DNA of 64,000 nucleotides from Termitomyces sp. T153 (taxonomy: Eukaryota; Basidiomycota; Agaricomycetes; Agaricales; Lyophyllaceae). Made by a program: the position numbers and the translations under genes. Shown here piece after piece: positions 1 through 11,082 of the stretch (positions within the stretch are counted from its first letter, which is position 1; every line of letters starts with the position of its first letter). Below the pieces are notes generated by a model. The model was not told the DNA's origin. It did no database searches and worked only from the letters and a program-made list of their open reading frames with translations. The stretch is from assembly GCA_018296165.2 (NCBI GenBank), contig JACKQL020000146.1, forward strand, positions 30,740-94,739, read 5' to 3'.

Positions 1-133
1 TTGTGAAGTCACTTGAAGTTCTCTTGGCAGCATTGGAGATTGATTGCTTGGTGGGCTATGAGGTCTGTAGATGATAGGAAGGAGTTTGGCAGTGATTGCA
101 AGTATGTTGCTTCAACTATGTCTGCTGGCAGAA

Positions 134-568
134 TATCAGGTCCCACTTGTTTCCCCTTCTCCTTCTCCAGTTCTTGTCAGATTTCCCCCACTATAGTTTT
201 CCTTCATTTTCCTTCCTTTTCCCTATCTATTGGTCCTAGTTTCAGCCCTCAGGCTGCACCAGTTCTCTGTAAATAGTTCAGACAAGTGTGGCTCCTTTGA
301 CACTGCCACCAGCTTATGTAACTGCTGACCAATTGCTGACACATCACTTTTGTCTTTTTTCTCTGTCATACTGTACAGTTGTTTCCCATGCTTCTGAAGC
401 CTCTGGAGCATCACACCTGGCTAGGGAATCCCCAGACTTGTTCTCTTTGGATTTCCCTTTGCCAGGTGAGTAGTTATCTTAGTAGACACTGTACAGTACT
501 GAGTAGACTTTGGATTTCCCTTTGCTAGCTGTGTGATTGAGCCACAGCCTCCAGAGGTTGCCCTTACA
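134..568 (+). repeat. 5' LTR of element A
   Basis: About 435 bp, aligning almost end to end with 7021-7461. It starts TATCAGG where the 3' copy has TGTCAGG, so the terminal TG is mutated, and it ends CCCTTACA. Shared landmarks include the tract GTTTCCCCTTCTCC and the twice-occurring TTTGGATTTCCCTTTGC. Confidence 0.88.
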
Positions 569-718
569 GCAGAACAAGTATCTAGATTTGGTCTGGGAGC
601 CCCCTTTTTGATTACTTGAGCTTTTACTTGGTTCCTCAAAAGGTCTCTCCCCCACTAGTGTCTTAGTGGCCCTGTGCCCTTCCTATGACCCAGCCAACCC
701 CTCCAGCACCTCCCCCTG

Positions 719-1964
719 ATGCTTCAAGCCCCCAGGACAATGCCTGAAGTTGTTTGCTGTCCCTGGAGACACAGGTTCAACTTACCCAAGCCTCCCTTAC
801 TTCCCACACAGCTGGATTCACTGGACTCTGTCAAACTACTGAAGCAGTGTTCCTTTCTCTCCAAGCCCTTTAAGAATGTCTCCCCCTTGCTTCTACCAAT
901 CCTTCAATGCCCCCAGCAGATGCAGAATGTTTTGTGTCTGCACCTAGCTCAGGCTTTTTGGCTCCAGCTGCTGCAGAACAGTTTGTGTCTGCATCTGCCT
1001 TAGGCCTTTCAGCTCCTCATTCCAAACTCCCTTGTCCTGCACTCCCTGATATATATGATAGAGATTATAAGACTGGAGAACATTTCCTTCAGTCCTGCAT
1101 CACATATATCCAGCTGAGTGGTGAAGCCTTTACTTCAAATGCCTTGAAAATTGCCTAGGTCCTCTTCTATATGAAGGCTGGTTGAGCCTCAACCTATGCA
1201 CTGCATATCTTCCAATGCCCAGGAGGAGTGGAGAGTTTCTCTGGCTGGATGGAGTTTGAGAGGGAGTTCCAAGCAGAGTTCTTCCTCCTTGACCCCGCCA
1301 AAAGTGCAGCTCTTTCCCTTCAAGATCAAACTCAGTATGGTCAAGAAAAGTGATCACTTGATGAGTACATTGACTCCTTTTGTGCCTTAGTTGAACAGAT
1401 GGGATATCTGGATGGTTTACAACTCTGCCTAACCTTTCATGACAGACTCCACCCCTCTCTCAGGAATTGTATTGACAGCATGGCAGAGGGGCACCCAGAT
1501 GATGAGCATGTTAATACCTGGTACAAAGTGGCACATGAGCAGTGGCAGCTCATGGAACTGCAATGTGAATTGTGGCAGATGCAACCCTTGACCTTCTCCT
1601 TTTCTTATGGAGAGTTCACCTCCCAAGCTCCCTCTTCTGCACCTGCATTAGCATCCCCACAATCAGGTGCAGCTCCTTCCTTCATGCCTCATGAGTCCCA
1701 ATGGACATTGATGCTTCCCAACAGTGGTCCTCTACCCCTTTGCTGTGTCAACACTGTGGGAAGGCAGGTCATTTTGCCCATTACTGTCCTCAAGGGCTAG
1801 AAGTCTGCTACTTGTCAGCATCAGAGCAAACAGAGCTGCTCATCCAACTCCTTGCAGCCTGGGATGCCACAGGAACCCCCTCTCTGGATGCACCTATAGC
1901 TGTCCAGTCTGAGAAAGTGGCCAATGTATTGGAGAAGGTTCCTACAGAGTCTGAGGATTTTTAA
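719..1964 (+). pseudogene. Decayed gag of element A
   Basis: A fragmented Gag reading frame in several phases. The capsid-like part lies at about 1030-1610 and includes the segment with FHDRLHPSLRNCI. A nucleocapsid zinc knuckle is visible at about 1755-1790 as CQHCGKAGHFAHYC, matching CX2CX4HX4C. The last open segment ends at 1964 with a stop after an acidic tail. Gag proteins of this lineage package the element RNA. Stops in the capsid part and at least two frame changes mean it is not translatable as one protein. Element C has the equivalent at 17130-19035. Confidence 0.75.
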
Positions 1965-1975
1965 AAGAGCAACAG

Positions 1976-4005
1976 ATGACCAGTATGCCTCCATTGCCCA
2001 GTACTAATTGTTTAACCCCCCTGTTCATAGAATCAAATATATCTGTTGCCATTGTTGATACTATGCCTGAAACAATAAGCTCCTCCTCAGACATACAAAT
2101 TCCCTCTCCAAAAAAGTCTCAGCTAGAAATACACCCCCTAGCACATGCCTTTGGATCCCTGCATGGGAAGCTGCCTCCCCTGTTGTTATGTTGTTGCTTC
2201 CACCCCTTCTACCAACTCCCTAAAGCTACAGGTGGAAATTGAGATGATGGACACCCAGCAGATCCAAAGTGTGGTTGCCCTCCTTGACAGTGGCACAACA
2301 GGCCTCTTCCTCAACACCAACTACATGCAGTGATACTGCCTGACCACTTGCTCCCTTTTTTGTCCTATCCCTATATACAATGTTGATGGCACAGTCAATG
2401 AAGCTGGCTTTATTTGCTCTGTGGTGGACCTGGTCTTCTGCTACTAAAACTACTCAGAGCGAGCCACTTTTGCCATCACTAGTTTGGGAAAGCAAGACAT
2501 GATCTTGGGGTTCACCTGGATATGTGAACACAACCCAGAGATTGACTGGACTAAGGGTGAGGTAAAGATGAGTCTTTGCCCATGCTACTGTTTTACCTGC
2601 ACAGAAGAAGCCCATAAGAAGCAGAGAGCTAAGGTTTGTGAGTATGCTGCTGTGCATGCCTATTGCACTGGGCATCTCCCTTATGTTGATCTTGACCTCC
2701 TGAGTCCCCCCTCTCTGGCATTCCTTCATAAAAAGGCCCTCTACAAGGATGTCTGGAGTGGTGGATGTGAATCTCTGGAGGAAGAGAAAGGTGGAGGATA
2801 ATGGACCCATACTCCAGATGCAGAGTCCCCAGATGAGACCATAGAGGCGGGTGATTAGATCTATGCTACAACCCTCTGCCCCCCTCCTACAGTGGCAGAG
2901 ATTTGAGCCAGTCAGACTACTTCTCAGTATTTGGCTAAGGCATTCGCAACAAACTCACAGCCCAAGCCTTTCTGTAGCACTGTTCCCAATTACCTCCATG
3001 ACTTTGAGGATGTATTCTCCAAGGCCTCCTTTGATTGACTTCCAGAGTGCAAGCAGTGGGATCATGCAATTGAGCTGATACCAGATGTGGGGCCCTCCAG
3101 CTACAAGGTCTATTTACTTGCACACTGTAAACAGGATGAGCTGGAAACTTTTCTGCAGGAGAATCTTAGCTCAGGACAAATATAACCCTCCAAGTCTCCA
3201 ATGGTCTCCCTAGTCTTCTTTATTAAGAAGAAGGATGGGTCAATTTGTCTGCTTCAGGATTATTGTGTCCTGAATGCAATGACAGTGAAGAACTACTATC
3301 CTTTACCACACTCATCTCAGAACTTGTCAACAACCTTCAAGGTGCATGCTACTTCACAAAGTTGGATGTTTGCTGGGGTTACAACAATGTACACATCAAA
3401 GAAGGGGATGAGTGGAAGGCAGCATTCCAAACTAATTGTGGACTCTTTGAACCTCTGGTAATGTTCTTTGGTCTCACCAATAGCCCAGCCACCTTCCAGA
3501 CTATGATGAATGACATCTTCCATGATCTGATTGTGGAAGGTGTTGTCTGCATGTATCTTGATGATATCCTCATCTACACAAAAACTCTGAAGGAGCATCA
3601 CCAAGTTACATGCATTGTCTTGGAATGCCTCTGCTAACACCAGCTCTATTTGAAGCCTGAGAAGTGCAAATTTGAACAGACTAAAGTGGAGTACCTGAAT
3701 TTGATCATTTTGCATGGAACAGCCAAGATGGACCCCATTAAAGTGGCAGGTGTAGCAGAGTGGCCTGAGCCAAGGAACAAGAAGGAAGTTTAGGCTTTTC
3801 TTGGGTTTGTCAATTTTTATTAGAGGTTTATACAGGATTTCTCCCATCATGCATGACCCCTCTTTGACCTCACAGTTAAGGATACTGCATAGCAGTAAGA
3901 GCCCCCACAGCAAGCTGCCTTTAACACCCTCAAGCAATCTGTGACCTCAAAGCCAGTCCTTCTGTTCCCCAACAATGACTCTCCATTCCATGTGGAAGCA
4001 GATAG
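1976..4005 (+). pseudogene. Decayed protease-RT segment of element A pol
   Basis: The protease is recognisable at about 2276-2300 from LLDSGTTGLFL, which keeps the aspartic D-S-G-T site, and at about 2484-2550 from GKQDMILGFTW. Reverse transcriptase follows at about 3020-3800, with GLTNSPATFQTMMNDIF and the catalytic box YLDD at 3554-3565. Connection and early RNase H continue up to FHVEADS, where the solo LTR E1 begins at 4006. The same protein resumes at 5004. Several stops, for example near 3637 and 3792, break the frame. The RT active site is intact here, unlike in element C. Confidence 0.82.
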
Positions 4006-5003
4006 TGTCAGGTTCCGCTGACGACGGGGGCTCAGTACACTGGCGAGTCCTTACTAGGCGGACGCAATGTCCTGCGTTTATAACCAGGCGCCCGGGGTTG
4101 GAGCGGAGGTGGGGAAAGCTTGCGAGGGGTCCCTAGGGATAGCGGTCCGAGTAAGTCCTGAGTGATTCGGAGGGGTCTAAGACCAGAGGTACTGGTCGCT
4201 GACCCAGGGCGGGTGTCAGAGCTAGTTAGTGGGCGCACGAGGAGATTGTGGGGTAGGCGGAGGCTTCTCGGCTGTTGAGGGGCAGGGTCGGTTGGATAGG
4301 GGATTACCGGGGCTTGGTGGGTTCCGGGGGCAAGCGGGTAGCGAGGTCCGGAGTTGTCGTTAAGAATGTTCAGGTCGTGGCGCGTGCGCGGAGTTCATAC
4401 TGACGTAGGGAGCAAGGGAACTTCAGAGGAACAAAGGAAATATGTACAGTCGAGACGAGACGGAGACGAGACGAGACTGAGAAAAGATAGATTCGAAACC
4501 TAGAAACAGAAATACAGACGAGACGAGAGAAGAAACATAGGAAACCGGTAAAATGTAATATCAAGACTAAGGTTCGAGGAGTTATTCTATGACTTATATA
4601 CCAACTACTGGGTGCCTCCGAGGGCGGCGGATGTGATGGTGGGGGTCAACGGAGCTGTGCTGAGTCGACGGGTGTCGGGTACAATCCAAGGTCGGGCCGC
4701 GGCGGTATTCTGATGGGATCAGTTGGGGGCGCGGCCGCTCCGGGGACGTCGTGGCACTCCGGGACGGGTCGGGTAAACTAGGGTAGGGGGTCGGGGACGT
4801 ATGACGTGGCCAGGAACGGTGGGGGAAGGTCTCAAGGGGGTGTTGATGGCTACGGATAGGGAGTTGCCGTCGGGGTCTGCCGGAGAAGCGTCGGAGTTGC
4901 CCAGTGTGGGCGTCGAAAGTGTGGGCGGGGTTCCGGGGAGTTAGGCGGGAAATTGGGAGGGGTTGGGGGCTGTGTCTAGGGATCTAGGGAGCGGGTTGTG
5001 ACA
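4006..5003 (+). repeat. Solo LTR, family E, copy E1 (CpG-rich)
   Basis: 998 bp beginning TGTCAGGTTCCGC and ending GGTTGTGACA, so it has TG...CA ends within the inverted pair TGTCA/TGACA. It is flanked by a perfect 5-bp duplication GATAG at 4001-4005 and 5004-5008. It has no coding frame of retroelement type. Element A's RNase H reads FHVEADS before it and [11 protein letters not shown] after it, so removal of one GATAG restores continuity. Unlike its surroundings it is rich in CpG. Other copies are E2 (37592-38539), E3 (15282-16389, minus) and E4/E5 pieces. The absence of internal sequence suggests LTR-LTR recombination or a non-autonomous LTR element. Confidence 0.92.
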
Positions 5004-7000
5004 GATAGCTTGGACTTTGCTACAGGGGCAGTCCTCTCCCAGCAGTCAAAAGAGGATGGCAAATGGCATCCAGTAGCCTTCTACTCCAAAAGCCTTAATG
5101 CAGTGGAACAGAACTATGAGATCCATGATAAGGAGATGCTGGCAATTACTTAGTTCTTTGAAGAATGGCAGCATTTCCTTGAGGGTGCCCAGCATAAGTT
5201 TGAAGTCTGGACAGACCACAAGAACTTGGAGCACTTCTGTTCTGCTAAGAAACTCAATTGATGTCAAGCTCAGTGGTCTCTGTATCTGGCCAACTTTGAC
5301 TTCTCATTGCACCACTAACCAGGATGGAGCATGGGCAAACCAGATGCACTGTCCAGGCAGGCTAATCATGGCACAGGAGCAGGAGATAATGACAACATTG
5401 TCCTTCTCAAGCCAGAGCTCTTTGCTATCCATATGCTAGAAGGAATTGTGGTGCAAGGAGATGAGGCAAACATCCCTAGGGACATCCAAGGAGGGAACTG
5501 GAAGGGTGCACAGGAGGATGCAGTTGCCCAGGCTGCACAGGCCCTACAAGCTCAACAGGCAAGTGGACTCAAGTTAGTGCATGCTGATGAGTGGGGTCTT
5601 CAGGATGGGCTGTTGATCTTCAGAGGACACATTTATGTGCCTAACATTCCAGAACTTTGCTGGTGCATTGTAGAACAACATTATGACTCTCAGGTGGCTG
5701 GACATCTTAAAAGGTGGAAGATGCTGGAGCTGGTATCCCAGAACTATTGGTGGCCACAGATCTTCAAATATGTAGGCACCTACATTAGCACCTGCAACCT
5801 CTGTCTCTGCACCAAACCTCGCCACCAAGCTCCCATGGGCCAGTGCCATCCACACTCTATTCCAGCTGCTTGCTAGAGTGTTGCATTGGGTGAATTTCAT
5901 TGTAGAACTCCCAGATGCTCATGGGTACAATGCTGTGATGGTAGTGGTGGACCTCTATGGCAAACAGGCTCACTTCATACCTATCCACACTATATGCTCC
6001 ACCTTGGGAGTGGCCAGCCTGTACTGGAAGAATGTCTGAAAACTCCATGGTATGTCAGATGAATATGTCTTGGACCAGGGCCCCCAGTTTGTGGCAGAAT
6101 TCACTCAGGAACTGTATTGCCTGCTAGGCATGAAGCTCTATACCACCATAGCCTATCACCCTCAGTCAGATGGGCAGACGGAATGTGTTAACCAGGAACT
6201 GGAACAGTATCTCCACCTGTTTTGTAATGAGAGGCAGGATGACTGAGATGAGCTGCTGCCAGATCCAGAATTCCAATACAACAACCATGTTCACTCTTCC
6301 ATGCAGATGACTCCATTCTTCCTGGACACTGGCAGGCACCCTTGCATGGGATTTGAACCTTGGCCTCAGGCATGCCCCTTAGAGAATGACTCTGTCAATA
6401 AGTTTGTGGATCAGATAAGGAGGGCACAGGAGGAGGCAAAAGCTGCATTGGTGAAGGCCAAGGAAGACATGGCATGGTACTATGATTGCAGACAGACACC
6501 TGCCCCAGTTTACAAGCCTAGGGACCATGTGTACTTGGATAGCTTAGACATTAAGACAACAAGGCCATCCCAGAAGCTGTCACATTGTCATCTTGGCCCC
6601 TTCACAGTGGAGAAGAAGATAGGGCCTTTGGCATACCTACTTAAACTCCTAGCAGGCCTTTGCCAACTGCACCCAGTCTTCAATGTGGTCAAGTTATTTC
6701 CAGCTCCAGAGAATTCAATCTCAGGCCTTCACCCTAAGGCACCCCCACCACCAGTCCTAGTCAATGATGAGGAGGAGTATGAGGTGGAGGAAATCTTAGT
6801 TGCAGTTCAAGGTAAAATGAAAGGGATATGGCATTGAGAACATCTCTTGGGAATCACAGGCTAATGTTCATGCATCAGACTTGGTCCAGAACTTCTACCA
6901 TAGGCATCCCAATGCCCCAAAAGCTATTCAAGGCATCTACCCTATTTTGCTAGCTGACTAGGCAATTCATGACTTCTTCTACTCAGTGTGTTGAGGGACC
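5004..7000 (+). pseudogene. Decayed RNase H-integrase-chromodomain of element A
   Basis: RNase H resumes after E1 with [20 protein letters not shown] (about 5080-5140). The integrase HHCC region lies at about 5660-5815 and ends CNLCLCTK. The integrase core spans about 5890-6245, with VVVDLYGKQAHF, VLDQGPQF and the segment GQTECVNQELEQYL carrying the final Glu. A long open segment at 6301-6837 holds the C-terminal domain, including HPVFNVVKLFPAP. A broken chromodomain start, EEYEVEEIL, lies at about 6772-6800. Chromodomains direct integration to chromatin marks in chromoviruses. Stops at 5876, 6039 and 6244, among others, disable the frame. Confidence 0.8.
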
Positions 7001-7020
7001 ACATCCTAGAGGGGGGGTGA

Positions 7021-7461
7021 TGTCAGGGGATGTCCCACTTGTTTCCCCTTCTCCTTCTCCAGTTCTTGTCAGATTTCCCCCACTATAGTTTTTCTTCATT
7101 CTCCTTCCTTTTCTCTATCTATTGGTCCTAGTTTCAGCCCTTAGGCTGCACCAGTTCTCTGTCAATAATTCAGACAAGTGTGGTCCCTTTGACACTGCCA
7201 CCAGCTTATGTAAGTGCTGACCAATTGCTGACACATCACTTTTGTCTTTTTTCTCTGTCATACTGTACAGTTGTTTCCCATGCTTCTGAAGCCTCTGAAG
7301 TGTCACACCTGGCCTAGGGAATCCCCAGACTTGTTCTCTTTGGATTTCCCTTTGCCAGGTGAGTAGTTATCTTAGTAGACACTGTACAGTACTGAGTAGA
7401 CTTTGGATTTCCCTTTGCCAGCTGTGTGATTGAGCCACAGCCTCCAGAGGTCACCCTTACA
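7021..7461 (+). repeat. 3' LTR of element A
   Basis: 441 bp, TGTCAGGGGATGTCCC to CACCCTTACA, paired with 134-568. The purine run GAGGGGGGG at about 7009-7017 just upstream is the likely polypurine tract. Followed by the duplication TAGAA. Confidence 0.88.
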
Positions 7462-10113
7462 TAGAAGGGAGTGAGTACCAGTCATTACATAGTAAGGGGA
7501 ACAACTCATTTGCTTGTGAACTGTGACATGTTCTGACCAAAACACAGAGTAAGTAGCTGTACTCCACCTAGACTGATCACTGTCAACAGCTTTGAAGAGG
7601 GCTTGGCAAACATTGAAGTGAGGTTGCTTGACAATACTATTGGCATGCTTTTTGTAACCTGAAACCTGAATGTGGTGCAAGTTGTACTTCTTTGCTAAGT
7701 AGATGATGGTCTTCAAGATAGGAGCTCCATTGTTAGTAACAATTTTGCTAAGGGCTCCTCAATGATAGGTGACATCCTCATATAACCACTTGGCAATGGC
7801 TTCACTGTTCTCTCTAGCAAGCATGCAGAATTTGGGATAGACTTGGATAATATGTTTGAATCTATTGGAGGGTGGCATGAACATGGAGTCAATGTATATC
7901 TTGCTGAATAGGGGTGCAGGTGTAGTGAGAGTCAGTGGACTAAGCACTTTGGTTGTTTGGTGAACCTGGCATAGGTGACAAGTGCAAATGTACTAGACAA
8001 GGTCAGCACTAACTTGAGGCCACCAAAAGCATTCTAGCAGTGCTGAGCAGGTAGCAAAAAGACCTCTATCACCCAAGTCATCATGCATGGCTTTTATAAC
8101 ATGTAAGCAGCAGTTGATAAGGACAACAAGCTTGTGGGTGCCATCTCTGTTTCATTGCCAAAGCTTTCTACAAGCAATGAAGAACATGGATGCGTAGTGA
8201 ATGAAGGTAGCACATTCAGCATCACTAAGGCCTTCAGGTCTTACAAGGTTGTTAAGCTATCTTTGGATAATAAGCATGCATGTGTTGCTAACAATAGCCT
8301 TGGCATTCTGAGGTACATTGCTGTAAGTTGTAGTGCCATTATCATGTAGAGGTAGGATACTGTTGCTGTTCACTAGCTATGGGGCTGAAGTATCACTGTC
8401 ATTGCTAACAAATGTTGCTAATGGCTGTAGAGGCTGGAAATCAAGAAGAGGGAGTAATCGTTGCAAGGCAGAGGATACTTGGCAAAGTAGAGGCAGAGAA
8501 AGTTGAACTTGGTGAATGAAGCCATATAAGTGGTTGATCCAGTCCTCATACACAGAATTGTTGCTATCATCTGGAGTAGGGTTACTAGGCTAGAGTGGGC
8601 ATTGCAAAAGACCATTGGGGCCATGAAAGGTACCTTTAATGTGGATGAGCTCAAAGTGAAACATAAGAATTGCCATAGTCCAGTGGTTCATGCTAATGGA
8701 GGGCTGGATGTCAGGGTTCTGTAGCATACCCTTGATATAGCAAGCATCAACTTCAATGATGAGATCCCAACACCAATGAGGTACATTTGACATTTGTAAG
8801 GCTTGAAGCACATGGTAAAGGCCATAGAGTTCCAACTTGGGCTGACTGAATTGAGACTCCCTGTTATTAAGAGTGATGGAGCCAAAGTAGTTGTAGCAAT
8901 GTTCTTTGTGGTTGTCACTAGCACACTGACAGAGATAGTAGCCAATGGTGATATATGATGTATCCACCACTAAGATGACAGGGTTAGGCAATTCATAATT
9001 AATAGGAACTAGGGGCTTAGTGTCTTGTAAAGCTCTAACAAAGTCTTGCTGAGCATTGATCTGTCTGGGCCAAATTTAAAAGGAACACCAACACAAATGA
9101 GTTTTGTTAAGTTGTTAGCATGGTGAGCAAATTTCTTGACAAAAATCCTGAGAACTCCAACTGTACCCAGAAAGGCTCTAACTTCTGATAGTGACTTGCA
9201 AAGGCCCCAGCACTTGAGTAGGGCTAGGCAACTTTCATCTGGAATGCAACTGCTAGGCATGCAAATGTGATCAAGGATCTTGAAGATTGGGGTGCATAAG
9301 ACAAGTTTGTGACCAGAGAACATACTACTGCAATACTTCATCCATTGTAGAATTTGGTTAAGAAGTTCAAAGAACTCCTATAGCACTAAGCAAATATTTG
9401 GGTTAGCAGGATGCTTAGCAAAAACACCATTAATGATTTTCTGGTCTTTGAGTCCTTTGGCACCAATATTGTCAACAAAGCTGAGTATGTGGTGAGGAAT
9501 GTTCAGCTGCACTATAAAGGTAATGTCATTATAGAAAATTGGCACAGAGTTGGTCCAACCCATCAGCAAGGTCACTAAGCAAAGTGTGCCAAAATGAGAC
9601 TGAAATGTTGTTAAGTCCTGCAAGGCAGGGTTGATTAGTCACTCATTGTATCCAACATAAAGGTCTAGCATAGCACTACATATGCATCTAGCAAAAGATT
9701 CAGTGACATGATCTGAAAAAGGTGGAAATCCAGAGTGGCAAATAGTGACATGGTTTAGCAACTTTAGATTATGTACAATCTTGAGCTTACCATTCTTCTT
9801 GAGAATACAGAACCAACATGATTGATAAGCAGAGTTTAAGGGCTCATGGACACTAGCCTTGATCTTGTCACATATGATTTGACAGACTTCCTTTTCTAGT
9901 TCTGGGGGTATGGGGGAATTGTGCTGAACTCAGGGTATATAGGGAATTGTTGGTATGCATACTGGCAGAAAGAAGTCAGGATATAAGCTTCCTCATTTAG
10001 AGTCTTCCCAAGCAAAAGCCTTTTCTTGCTTGGCAACCATGTCAATGAGCACTCCAAGTTTGTCACTTGTAAGAAAACCAGTGTTGTGGTCTTTAATGAG
10101 TTTTGCTTGTTAG
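7462..10113 (-). pseudogene. Decayed RT-RNase H-integrase of B1 (minus strand)
   Basis: Read leftwards from 10113. Reverse transcriptase lies at about 9900-9380, with LMGWTNSVPIFYNDI and the box FVDNIG, in which the second catalytic Asp is Asn. RNase H lies at about 8991-8590, with FGSITLNNRESQFSQPKLEL, a motif I recognise from a common agaricomycete gypsy lineage, then LIIEVDACYIKGML. Integrase lies at about 7950-7462, with MFMPPSNRFKHII and the catalytic-region NNGAPILKTIIYLAKKYNLH. At 7462 element A interrupts the frame, and the rest is at 1-128. Stops and frame shifts are frequent. Confidence 0.82.
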
Positions 10114-10123
10114 TTGCTAGTGA

Positions 10124-11072
10124 TTGATTGATTGATTGGTTTATTTTCTTAAAGACCTATTTTACACATGAACATTGTGTCCTAGGTCCTGCAGTTTTTG
10201 AAGGGGGGTGGTAATTATGGACACATCCAATAGGTACTCCAGCCTGACACCTTTTCAAGTGTGCCAGTTACTCCCCATAGCCACTTTACTACAATTTGAT
10301 CCTTTGGAGTTCATACTACTTCACACCTGTAAATCCCCTCCCCATCTGCTGCTAATGTGCCATCCCAATACCTAAACTCAGCTATACTTGGCATGGCTTA
10401 GTTGGAGTTGATTGGTGTAGGACTCAATAGCCCAATTGGCAAGCTCATGCCTTCCTCTAGTCAGCCCACAACTAAGGGCAGTCACAACTCTACCCCTCCC
10501 CACACCCGGATGCTACTTTCAGAAGGCCAATCCCAAGATTCAACCCACAATGAAATGAGCCAGCTAATGACCACACCAGTCAATGACCTCGACAGCCATG
10601 CCAACCCATTTGATGGACCACACACTTCATTGGCAGCCTGATCAACCTATATTGACATCCTATCCTCATGCCTACTTGGACTATTACCTGCTTGGTCAGC
10701 AAGGTTCCTTCCCAGCACTTGGTCCAGACCCTCTCCCAAATCTATCACATTGAGAAACCCTCTCTTTTTTCTGATTGGACACAAGCATGGTGGTCACCTA
10801 ACCTCATAGTGTCACATGTTGATTGGTCTGTTCCAAATCAGCCTGACTCACAAAGCCTCCCTAGTCAACACGTGTGAGCAATGGCTTTCTAGTGGTGTTG
10901 AATAAGTCAGGTGTGGTGTCTAAATTGTTTTCTGCCAAAGGCTACAGTGCATACCATGTCCATTTCAGCCAAGGGTTGAACCCCTGACCTCCAGGTTAGG
11001 CGCTTGCCACTTGGAATCACATGATCCCTAAGGACACAATGGTGCCAGCTGAGCCACCATGCCCCGCATTGA
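10124..11072 (-). mobile_element. tRNA-derived SINE-like element, about 949 bp
   Basis: The insertion interrupts B1 pol and is flanked by a perfect 10-bp duplication TTGCTAGTGA at 10114-10123 and 11073-11082. On the minus strand it starts GCGGGGCATGGTGGC and carries an RNA polymerase III A box (TGGCTCAGCTGG) and B box (GGTTCAACCC) about 60 bp apart, as in a tRNA. It ends in AATAAACC followed by repeated AATC units, the short 3' repeat tail typical of LINE-mobilised elements. Short open frames inside (10402-10641, 10668-10877) show no family similarity I know. At about 950 bp it is long for a SINE, so the body after the tRNA-like head may include other sequence. The LINE at 48.9-60.3 kb is a candidate helper only by co-occurrence. 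Confidence 0.82.
10972..11056 (-). promoter_or_regulatory. Internal Pol III promoter (A and B boxes) of the SINE
   Basis: The A box is the reverse complement of 11045-11056 (TGGCTCAGCTGG, matching TRGCNNAGYNGG). The B box is the reverse complement of 10972-10982 (GGTTCAACCCT, one mismatch from GGTTCRANYCC). Order and spacing fit a tRNA-type promoter. No full cloverleaf with paired acceptor arms is evident, so it is not called as a tRNA gene. Confidence 0.75.
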
Positions 11073-11082
11073 TTGCTAGTGA

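Larger units (their letters stand above)
134..7461 (+). mobile_element. Ty3/gypsy chromodomain element A, nested in B1
   Basis: The element is a complete but decayed chromovirus-type retrotransposon: 5' LTR 134-568, gag, protease, RT, RNase H, integrase, remnant chromodomain, 3' LTR 7021-7461. The 5 bases before it are CAGAA (129-133) and after it TAGAA (7462-7466), a target-site duplication with one transition. The flanks join into family-B integrase sequence, which fixes the insertion as younger than B1. A solo E LTR (4006-5003) sits in its RNase H segment. All frames carry stops, many of the TGA/TAG kind expected from C-to-T change. It cannot encode active proteins as it stands. Confidence 0.9.

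Noticed and set aside
3317..3937. 206-codon minus-strand frame
   Set aside because: Exact shadow of the plus-strand RT of element A, which has clear motifs.
10972..11056. A tRNA gene on the minus strand
   Set aside because: A and B boxes are present but no acceptor stem or full cloverleaf can be paired, and the sequence is the head of an insertion with target duplications.
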